This document shows, piece after piece, positions 1 to 5,556 of a stretch of DNA of 12,451 nt; position 1 is the stretch's first letter, and the number at the start of each line of letters is the position of its first letter. Source of the DNA: SIO4C1 sp039180385 (GTDB lineage: Bacteria > Cyanobacteriota > Cyanobacteriia > Phormidesmidales > Phormidesmidaceae); contig JBCDDJ010000172.1 in assembly GCA_039180385.1 (NCBI GenBank), positions 1 to 12,451 of the forward strand, written 5' to 3'. The notes beneath the pieces are model-generated. The model saw only the letters and a program-made list of their open reading frames with translations. It did not search any database and was not told the DNA's origin. A program made the translations under genes and the position numbers.

Positions 1-3
1 GAC

Positions 4-873
4 GTGTCTAAAATCATCTGTCAAAGGATTGTTGGCTTAACCGCCCCGCTAGCGGCTAGTTTGCTGGCGCTACCCAGTGCCGCCCAAACAACCCCTCGCT
101 CAGCAGAGGTAACCCAGACAGCTGCTCCGACCACGATCGATCAGCTTTTTGAAGCAGAGGCCACAGCAGCAGCAGCGGTCCCAACAGCGGCTCCGACCGC
201 AGTTCCAACCACGACTGAGCCTGGGCCATCCTTGCCGAGATTGCTACAAGATGTCAAACCGATTGCGACCCCTAACTTGTTGGAGCGATTGACAACACGC
301 TCGACCACAGCACCGAGGGCCCTTGAGCAGCGCTCACCTGAGCAGCCATCCCCTGAGTTCCTATCTTCCTTCTTGCGATCGCAACCCGACCGCAAATTAG
401 TGACCAAGCCCGATCTGGCTGATCCATGGGCTTTTCCAGTCCCTGCTCCCCCCCCGAATGACGCCCCCGTGGAGTCCGTCGAGCAGCCGGTAGAGCTGGT
501 GCTGAGTCTGGCAGAACGTCAGCTTTATGTCTATCGAGGCGATACGCTAGAAACCACCTTCCCGGTGGCGGTGGGCAAGCCGGGTTGGGAAACCCCGACG
601 GGCCGCTTTGAGGTTTCTCATATGCTCGAAAATCCGGGCTGGACCAACCCTTTTACGGATGAAGTGGTGTCGCCAGGGCCAGAAAACCCTTTAGGTGAAC
701 GCTGGATCGCTTTTTGGACCGATGGCGAGTACCAGATTGGGTTTCACGGTACCCCCAATCGTGAATCAGTGGGGGAAGCCGCTTCCCACGGCTGTGTACG
801 GCTCTACAACGAGCACGTACGAGAACTTTACGACCTGGTTAACCCTGGCACTCTGGTAACGGTGTTGCCTTGA
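4..873 (+). CDS. Exported L,D-transpeptidase (YkuD domain)
   Basis: This is an L,D-transpeptidase, an enzyme that acts outside the plasma membrane and forms 3-3 peptidoglycan cross-links or attaches proteins to the wall through a catalytic cysteine. The first ~27 residues look like a signal peptide (hydrophobic stretch, then SAA before Q28). Residues 28 to about 160 are a Pro/Thr/Ala-rich low-complexity linker. The YkuD domain fills about 163-289 and starts with the family-typical LSLAERQLYVYRG stretch. The active-site signature is clear: H248-G-T, then S261-H-G-C264-V-R-L, with C264 as the expected nucleophile. The start is the GTG at 4. Only three bases precede it and the frame is open to the left edge, so a start further upstream cannot be excluded, although the signal peptide fits this one. 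The stop codon overlaps the first base pairs of the terminator hairpin at 872-911. The family call is firm; the exact wall substrate is not known. Confidence 0.93.
   Translation: MSKIICQRIVGLTAPLAASLLALPSAAQTTPRSAEVTQTAAPTTIDQLFEAEATAAAAVPTAAPTAVPTTTEPGPSLPRLLQDVKPIATPNLLERLTTRSTTAPRALEQRSPEQPSPEFLSSFLRSQPDRKLVTKPDLADPWAFPVPAPPPNDAPVESVEQPVELVLSLAERQLYVYRGDTLETTFPVAVGKPGWETPTGRFEVSHMLENPGWTNPFTDEVVSPGPENPLGERWIAFWTDGEYQIGFHGTPNRESVGEAASHGCVRLYNEHVRELYDLVNPGTLVTVLP
375..382. repeat. HIP1 octamer GCGATCGC, first of seven copies
   Basis: Exact GCGATCGC palindromes lie at 375-382, 1523-1530, 3046-3053, 3670-3677, 7343-7350, 10001-10008 and 12141-12148. Five of them extend to TGCGATCGCA. A random sequence of this length would hold about 0.2. 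All seven lie inside coding sequence. HIP1 over-representation is a hallmark of many cyanobacterial genomes. Confidence 0.95.
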
Positions 874-911
874 GTTAAAAGACCGCCGACAAGTCGGCGG
901 TCTTTTAACTC
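872..911. terminator. Bidirectional intrinsic terminator between convergent genes
   Basis: Two perfect 19-bp arms (872-890 and 893-911) face each other across an AA centre. In RNA the innermost pairs would open, giving a GC-rich stem (GACCGCC/GGCGGTC) flanked by A4 on one side and T4 on the other. Because the element is self-complementary, both strands carry the stem followed by UCUUUUAAC. It can therefore end the L,D-transpeptidase transcript (+) and the MORN/PTE transcript (-). The left arm overlaps the last two bases of the transpeptidase stop codon. Confidence 0.9.
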
Positions 912-918
912 ACATCAC

Positions 919-1470
919 CTACCAAAGCGCCCTGGGGCTAGAACTCGGAGTCTCGGAATCCAGCTCCTCGTCTTCAGGGGTCTCTGTTGGAGAGGGTTCT
1001 TCTTCAACTAACGGGTCATCCACCGAGGGTTCACCCGCTGGGGGCATGGCTTCGGTAGGTGTTTCAGTCGGAGCCTCACCACTGGTCGGCGTCTCCATTT
1101 CGTCAGAGGGGTCTCCATCGGTGGGAACCCCGGTTGGGTCCTCGGTGGGATCGACTGTAGGCTCATCTTCGAGAGTAGGGGCGGTTGGGTCCGTGTCCTC
1201 GGTCGAAGGGCTTTCGATTTCAGGGTCTGGTGTGACTTCTGGTCCTGGGGTCGGTTCGGGGCCACCCTCGAGGCCACCATCTTCTGTGGGAGTGGGGGTG
1301 GGCACATCCTGGGCATAGGCTAGGGGGACGGTCACTAAAATCAGTCCCAGTGCCGATACCGTCGCTGCTAGTAAGCGCGTGGATAGGGTTCTAGAAAACG
1401 GTTTTGAAAGATTTGGTTTTGAAAAACTTGGTTTTGAAAAACTTGGTTTTGAAAAGATGGGAACAGACAT
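919..1470 (-). CDS. Small exported acidic Pro/Thr/Glu-rich protein
   Basis: I do not recognise a family for this 183-residue protein. It begins with four tandem FSKP-type repeats (residues 6-25), then SRTLSTR and a hydrophobic segment (33-50) ending in AYA before Q54. This is a signal peptide with an unusually long basic n-region. The mature part (about 54-183) is almost only P, T, E, D, S and G, strongly acidic and probably disordered, with runs such as PTPTPTEDGG and TEDPTGVPTDGD. It has no Cys and no recognisable fold. The ATG at 1470 is preceded by an AGGAG ribosome site at 1479-1483. It lies 25 bp downstream of the MORN-repeat gene on the same strand, so the two are probably one operon. 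A disordered spacer, cation-binding or wall-associated role is possible but not shown. The reading frame is supported by the signal peptide, the ribosome site and the terminator just after the stop. Confidence 0.75.
   Translation of the reverse strand: MSVPIFSKPSFSKPSFSKPNLSKPFSRTLSTRLLAATVSALGLILVTVPLAYAQDVPTPTPTEDGGLEGGPEPTPGPEVTPDPEIESPSTEDTDPTAPTLEDEPTVDPTEDPTGVPTDGDPSDEMETPTSGEAPTETPTEAMPPAGEPSVDDPLVEEEPSPTETPEDEELDSETPSSSPRALW
1396..1455 (-). repeat. Four tandem 15-bp repeats encoding FSKP(S/N)
   Basis: On the minus strand, the unit TTTTCAAAACCAAGT occurs twice exactly (1455-1441, 1440-1426), once with one change (1425-1411) and once degenerate (1410-1396). Each copy encodes one pentapeptide: FSKPS, FSKPS, FSKPN, LSKPF. 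The exact copies suggest recent slippage or duplication, and the number of units may vary between strains. Confidence 0.9.
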
Positions 1471-1478
1471 GATTCAAG

Positions 1479-1483
1479 CTCCT
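1479..1483 (-). promoter_or_regulatory. Ribosome binding site of the acidic PTE-rich gene
   Basis: AGGAG on the minus strand lies eight bases before the ATG at 1470. It sits in the 25-bp gap after the MORN gene's stop (1498-1496). It supports both the start choice and translation of the second gene from a shared mRNA. Confidence 0.75.
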
Positions 1484-1495
1484 GGGTAAAAGAGG

Positions 1496-2626
1496 TCAAG
1501 ATTCGGGTAAATCTGTCGGACCGCGATCGCAAGACAGATCGCTGTCCACCAAGCGTCCCTGTTGCCATACACCTGATTTTGAGGACCCGTCAGCAAACAC
1601 AAACACGCCCTCGCCATTACAGTTGTTATACTCGAAGTCCCCAACATAGCGGTCTCCGTTTTCTAAAAACCAGGTACCGCGACCGCTAAATAAATCGTCT
1701 TTAAACTCACCCACGTAGCGCCGACCATTGGTAAAGGTAAAAGTCCCGCAGCCATTTCGCCGACCGTTGGCATATTCACCATCGTAGCGGTTACCGCTAG
1801 TGTAGATCATGCTGCCGCGGCCATCTGCCGGTTTGCCATCGACAAACTGGCCGTAAAATCGGGTGCCATCTCGATATTTATAATCTGGGTCCGCTGTGTC
1901 CACAGGCGTTAGCTCTGGCTCATTGCAGACCATTTCTATCTCACTGGCCTGATTTGGACTGGCTGTGCCCCCAGGCGTGGCAACCCCCGAACGGGTGGTG
2001 AGATAAATGGCGGTGGCAGCCGTAAAGCAGGCGATCGTCCCTACCCCAGCGGCCACCGGCAGCCGCTTTAGAGAGCCGGGCTGGAGTGCTGTCCGCAGAA
2101 CGTTTGTCCAGAATGGTTTGGCCTGGGTGGCATCCGGTTTAGGAAGGTCATCGGCTACCAATCGGGAGGCTATAGGGACTGATAATTGCTGAGTGGCAGA
2201 TCGCTGGCCCGAGTCCAGCCCGGCCAAGGCTGTAGACGACCATCCTTTTAGGCGAGCATCGGCCAGACACGCACTGTCAAAATTGGCTTCGTCAACCACC
2301 GCATCGGACAAATCAGCCTGGCTAAAGTCGGCCTCGACCAAATTGCCGCCCCGTAAATCGGCGGACACCAAAACCGCGCCTCGAAAATTTGCATTGCTGG
2401 CATAGACCCCGCTAAGCTTAGCCCCCGTCAGATCGGCCTCGCGCAAATCTGCGCCAATCAAACAAGTCCGACTCAGGTTGGTATGGCTGAGATTAATGCC
2501 ACGTAAAGACTTTTCAAACAAATAGGCCGTCCTCAGATCAGGGGACGCATCAGGATGCTCCGCTCGCCAGCGGTTCCAGGCATCCACGCCCTTATCAAGG
2601 AGTTCTAGATAGTCTATGGCTACCAT
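1496..2626 (-). CDS. Pentapeptide-repeat / transmembrane / MORN-repeat protein
   Basis: This 376-residue protein combines two repeat modules around one membrane segment. Residues 1-35 (LLDKGVDAWNRWRAEHP) are the usual lead-in of cyanobacterial pentapeptide-repeat proteins. About 41-125 carry A(D/N)LxxA-type pentapeptide repeats such as GADLREADLTGAKL, expected to form a right-handed beta-helix. A polar linker leads to KRLP and a hydrophobic span at about 190-210, which by the positive-inside rule suggests N-in/C-out. Residues 250-361 hold four to five MORN repeats (for example YDGEYANGRRNGCG and YVGEFKDDLFSGRG). MORN repeats are linked to membrane or lipid contact and to protein scaffolding. 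No catalytic residues are seen. The ATG at 2626 has no good Shine-Dalgarno, which is common in cyanobacteria. It is probably the first gene of an operon with the acidic PTE-rich protein. Domain calls are firm; the function is unknown. Confidence 0.88.
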   Translation of the reverse strand: MVAIDYLELLDKGVDAWNRWRAEHPDASPDLRTAYLFEKSLRGINLSHTNLSRTCLIGADLREADLTGAKLSGVYASNANFRGAVLVSADLRGGNLVEADFSQADLSDAVVDEANFDSACLADARLKGWSSTALAGLDSGQRSATQQLSVPIASRLVADDLPKPDATQAKPFWTNVLRTALQPGSLKRLPVAAGVGTIACFTAATAIYLTTRSGVATPGGTASPNQASEIEMVCNEPELTPVDTADPDYKYRDGTRFYGQFVDGKPADGRGSMIYTSGNRYDGEYANGRRNGCGTFTFTNGRRYVGEFKDDLFSGRGTWFLENGDRYVGDFEYNNCNGEGVFVFADGSSKSGVWQQGRLVDSDLSCDRGPTDLPES

Positions 2627-2994
2627 GTCAGACTCAGCGCGCTGTTGAAAATCTCGACCTGCAGCTCGACACCGTTCGAGATATCTTTACAGAAACTACA
2701 TCTTAAAAATATGTTCGAAATCAGGCAATAAACTCAGGGTAAACCGAACCGACAGAACGTATGCGCATTCCTCCAAATAACTTAAGGGGAATCCAGACAA
2801 GTGCGATGCTGTTAAGGGCACACACAAGAACTGTCACAGACGCTGCCATCATGCATTTCAAGCGGTATTAAGAACTGATCTTACCAGGCCATCTCGGTTT
2901 TTGATGACACCATAAACTTTGGGGAATCAGTCAATAAATGCCTGTATTACACTATCGGAAGATTGCCAGTTAGTCATTGCCTTCACTCTAGCTT
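2627..2994. other. Divergent intergenic spacer, 368 bp
   Basis: This spacer separates the minus-strand MORN operon from the plus-strand TPR-protease gene. I see no ORF of note, no tRNA and no strong hairpin. It should carry both promoters. A plausible sigma-70-type promoter for the minus direction is listed separately. Nothing convincing stands out for the plus direction, and the TPR gene also lacks a Shine-Dalgarno. Confidence 0.6.
2700..2728 (-). promoter_or_regulatory. Candidate sigma-70 promoter of the MORN operon
   Basis: On the minus strand TTGCCT (2728-2723) is followed, after 17 bases, by TAAGAT (2705-2700). Each box matches its consensus at four of six positions, and the spacer has the ideal length. 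The implied 5' leader is about 65-70 bases. This is pattern matching only, and such matches occur by chance in AT-rich DNA. Confidence 0.35.
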
Positions 2995-4371
2995 ATGAGC
3001 TATCAGCAAGTGCTTCAGGACATTCAATCCGGTCATTTTGAAGCTGCGATCGCACAGCTAGACCGACTGCTCAAGGCAGACCCAGCTCAACCTGAGCTAT
3101 GGCAAGCCAAGGCCACTGCTCAGCTCAGCTCAGGCCAGCCAGAGGCAGCTGTGGTCAGCGTAGAGCAAGCCATTCGCCTCAATCCTCAGCTGGCAGCAGC
3201 CCATCGCCTGTTAGGCAAAGCCCAGGCTCAGCTCGGCGATACCCAGGAGGCCATTGCAGGCTATAAGCAAGCCGCGCGCTGTTATCTTGACCAGCAGGAC
3301 AAAGTCGGGGCCCAGGCTTGTTTGAGGCAAATTGAGCAGTTGCGGCCTGCCCCCCCGCCATCAAAAACTGCGCCGCCCCAGCCGGCTTTGAGCCAACCCC
3401 TGATATCGTCAAACTCCTTTTTAGAGCAGGTGGCCACTAAGCGGCAGCAGGGCCAATACGGTGAAGCCCTCGAAGACCTTAACTGGCTGCTGCAGTTTGA
3501 GTCTGACAATGTGGAAGCGCTGGCCCAGCGAGCCCTCCTGCGGGCTAAGCTGCACAACCGTCAGGCCGCGGTTCAAGATATGGCACGGGCGATAGCGCTG
3601 GCCCCTGATGAGCCGACCTTGCGGCTGCAGCGGGGGCAGATGCGCCTGAGCCTGGGGGATGCCCAGGGTGCGATCGCAGATTTGTCTCCTCTGTTGCAAA
3701 TCAAAGCGATCAACCCTGTGCAGGTCTACACCCTACGCGGTCAGGCCTACCAACTGCTTAAGGAGACCGATAGCGCCTTCAAAGACTTTTCCAACGCGCT
3801 CGGTATCGACCCCCAAAACGCCGACTGCTACAAAGCAAGAGGCGGTGTCTATGAGGCCATGGGCAATCTAGAAGAGGCCCTGGCCGACTATCGCCAGGCG
3901 GCTACCCGCTACCTTGACCAGGGAGACTGGTTTACTCACCGGAGCCTACAGCGGCAGATCGAAAACCTGCAGCCTGACCTCCAGGCCCAAAAAGACGAAG
4001 CCGCCCGCATCATCCGCGTGCCGATCAAATACCTGATGGGCAATACCCCGATTATCGAAGTCATTTTCAACAGTCGCTGTACTTTTGACATGGTGCTTGA
4101 CACGGGGGCCAGCGTCACCCAAATCACTCAGACCATGGCGAACCTGCTCAATGTAGTACCCACCGGGACCAAGCGATTTCGAGTTGCCGATGGCTGGCTG
4201 GTTGAGCACCCAGTCGGGTTTGTCCACTCTGTGGCCATCGATCGGGCTCAGGTAGACAACCTGGAGGTGGCCATCTGCTCGACCTCATCCGAGGGCCTGC
4301 TGGGCCAAAACTTCCTATGGCGCTATGACGTGCGCATTTTGCGTACAGAGGTCGAGCTATACATGCGTTGA
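2995..4371 (+). CDS. TPR protein with C-terminal retropepsin-like aspartic protease domain
   Basis: This 458-residue protein has two TPR blocks (about 1-117 and 141-328) joined by a Pro-rich linker (118-135). Each block ends in the same kind of helix, CYLDQQDK...RQIEQLRP and RYLDQGDW...RQIENLQP, pointing to an internal duplication. From about 338 the fold changes to a retroviral-type aspartic protease domain. It has FDMVLD369TGAS with the catalytic DTG triplet and, near the end, GLLGQNFL (435-441), the hydrophobic-hydrophobic-Gly motif that packs against the active site. Only one DTG is present, so an active enzyme would need to dimerise, as retropepsins do. There is no signal peptide or membrane span, so it is likely cytoplasmic. 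The ATG at 2995 lacks a Shine-Dalgarno but fits the first TPR helix. Substrates are unknown. The TPR region may bring partners to the protease. Confidence 0.87.
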   Translation: MSYQQVLQDIQSGHFEAAIAQLDRLLKADPAQPELWQAKATAQLSSGQPEAAVVSVEQAIRLNPQLAAAHRLLGKAQAQLGDTQEAIAGYKQAARCYLDQQDKVGAQACLRQIEQLRPAPPPSKTAPPQPALSQPLISSNSFLEQVATKRQQGQYGEALEDLNWLLQFESDNVEALAQRALLRAKLHNRQAAVQDMARAIALAPDEPTLRLQRGQMRLSLGDAQGAIADLSPLLQIKAINPVQVYTLRGQAYQLLKETDSAFKDFSNALGIDPQNADCYKARGGVYEAMGNLEEALADYRQAATRYLDQGDWFTHRSLQRQIENLQPDLQAQKDEAARIIRVPIKYLMGNTPIIEVIFNSRCTFDMVLDTGASVTQITQTMANLLNVVPTGTKRFRVADGWLVEHPVGFVHSVAIDRAQVDNLEVAICSTSSEGLLGQNFLWRYDVRILRTEVELYMR

Positions 4372-4409
4372 AAAAGATTCAGGATCGTGGCTTTGCTTAC
4401 GGTATTAAT

Positions 4410-4435
4410 GAATTTCTAATTCACCGAATTTCTAA
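4410..4435. repeat. Direct repeat of GAATTTCTAA over the rhodanese stop codon
   Basis: The 10-mer GAATTTCTAA occurs at 4410-4419 and again at 4426-4435, a period of 16 bp. It spans the end of the rhodanese gene and the short 49-bp gap to the convergent TPR-protease gene. I find no terminator-like hairpin in that gap, so the two transcripts may run into each other. Confidence 0.5.
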
Positions 4436-5425
4436 AGGGTAGTCATTTTCTGAGGCAGCGGACCATTCCCACATCGAGCCTGCATAGTTTTTGACTGAGA
4501 AGCCCAGGGTAGCCAGAACGGAGGCTAGCCAACCGGAGCGGATGCCGCCAGTGCAATACACCACGACCTGGGTGTCAGGGGTAATGCCCAGCTCGCTGAG
4601 CTTTGTGTGGAGTTCTTGCGGCGGTAAAAGAGTACCGTCTTCCCTTAAAAGCGTCTTGAAATACAGGTTGATTGCCCCCGGCACATGGCCCCCGCGCTGT
4701 TCACCATAGGGGGTACGCCCGGCAAATTCTCGGGGTTCACGGGTGTCGATAATCACGAGGTTGTCTGAGCTGAGCTGATCTCTGAGCTGATCTCGCTGAA
4801 TATCCCACTCGGGGGTGCGCCTGACGACAAAATCGCCGGGCTCAGGGGCAGTGCTGGCCCCTTGTTGGAGCGGCACCTGAGCCTCAACCAAGGCTTGGAA
4901 TCCCCCATCCACCATCACAACCTGCCGATGTCCGAGGGTGCGTAGCATCCACACAATGCGGCCATCTTCTCCCCAGCCGTTGGGTGGATTTGCAAAGACG
5001 ACAACGGGGGTCTGAGCTGAGATACCGAGGTCTTGCAGTTGCTGAGTTAACTGTTCGTCATCATTCAGAAGCGTACCCCGGATAGCTGCCTCCTTTGGAG
5101 AAAATTGCTGCCAGTTGACGGCAGTTGCCCCTTGCAGTCGTCTTACGATCAGCCCCTGCCCACGAGCATCGAGAAAAGTCGCCCCTTGCTCAATCAGCTG
5201 CTTAGCCTCAGGGGCGCTAACAATCCAGCGATGTTCAAGGGAGTCTGCTGTCTGAGTTAGGTTTATCCACGACGACTGGGCGTCTGCACTGGTCGGATCT
5301 GACCAAGCCAGGCTTTGTTTATGAGACAGCAGGTTTTTATGCCACCCTCCGCTACAGCTTGCGAGTTGGATACAAAGGAGCGGGGTGAGCAGGCGCTTTA
5401 ACCACTGACAATAACTGATCTGCAT
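4421..5425 (-). CDS. Tandem-rhodanese sulfurtransferase, predicted lipoprotein
   Basis: This protein resembles thiosulfate/3-mercaptopyruvate sulfurtransferases, which move sulfane sulfur from a donor onto a cysteine persulfide and then to an acceptor. Counting from the ATG at 5425 (334 residues), the N-terminus is a lipoprotein signal with lipobox LAS-C24, so the enzyme is probably anchored outside the plasma membrane. The first rhodanese domain (about 65-185) has VVVFANPPNGWGEDGR where the catalytic loop should be and lacks the cysteine, as usual for the inactive half. The second (about 210-330) has VVVYC291TGGIRS with the catalytic Cys in a six-residue loop, plus the conserved DTREPREF and GHVPGAINL segments. 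A longer start at ATG 5431 exists, but AAGGA then sits directly against it, whereas it lies five bases before the 5425 ATG. The gene lies downstream of clpC on the same strand, with a terminator hairpin between them. Confidence 0.88.
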   Translation of the reverse strand: MQISYCQWLKRLLTPLLCIQLASCSGGWHKNLLSHKQSLAWSDPTSADAQSSWINLTQTADSLEHRWIVSAPEAKQLIEQGATFLDARGQGLIVRRLQGATAVNWQQFSPKEAAIRGTLLNDDEQLTQQLQDLGISAQTPVVVFANPPNGWGEDGRIVWMLRTLGHRQVVMVDGGFQALVEAQVPLQQGASTAPEPGDFVVRRTPEWDIQRDQLRDQLSSDNLVIIDTREPREFAGRTPYGEQRGGHVPGAINLYFKTLLREDGTLLPPQELHTKLSELGITPDTQVVVYCTGGIRSGWLASVLATLGFSVKNYAGSMWEWSAASENDYPLEIR

Positions 5426-5460
5426 AAACATCCTTTAACTAGCCCTGCTTATTCCATTCT

Positions 5461-5501
5461 CCAATAAAAAATATAAGGAGGCCATGCTTCGCATGACCTC
5501 C
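5461..5501 (-). terminator. Terminator downstream of clpC
   Basis: Arms 5477-5487 and 5491-5501 form an 11-bp stem with a three-base loop. The single non-Watson-Crick position is C/A read on the plus strand but G-U read on the minus strand, so the hairpin pairs fully only in minus-strand RNA. In that direction it is followed by a T-rich run (5476 down to 5461, containing T6). It lies 56 bp past the clpC stop and 46-52 bp before the rhodanese start codons. Confidence 0.82.
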
Positions 5502-5556
5502 CTTAATTTGCAATCAGAGTTTTTAACTTTGGCTAAATCTGGTTTGAGGCTGTGGG

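Noticed and set aside
141..407. 88-codon minus-strand frame inside the L,D-transpeptidase
   Set aside because: It is antisense to the low-complexity linker. The plus frame has a signal peptide and a full YkuD domain, and this one has no family features or ribosome site.
1008..1318. Open frames on both strands (1046-1318 + and 1008-1316 -) over the PTE-rich gene
   Set aside because: They are by-products of the repetitive Pro/Thr/Glu codons. The chosen frame has a signal peptide, an AGGAG site and a terminator after its stop.
4..2626. A transferred island or defence system at the left end
   Set aside because: HIP1 sites are present here as elsewhere, no mobility genes are seen, and the protein types are normal for cyanobacterial chromosomes.
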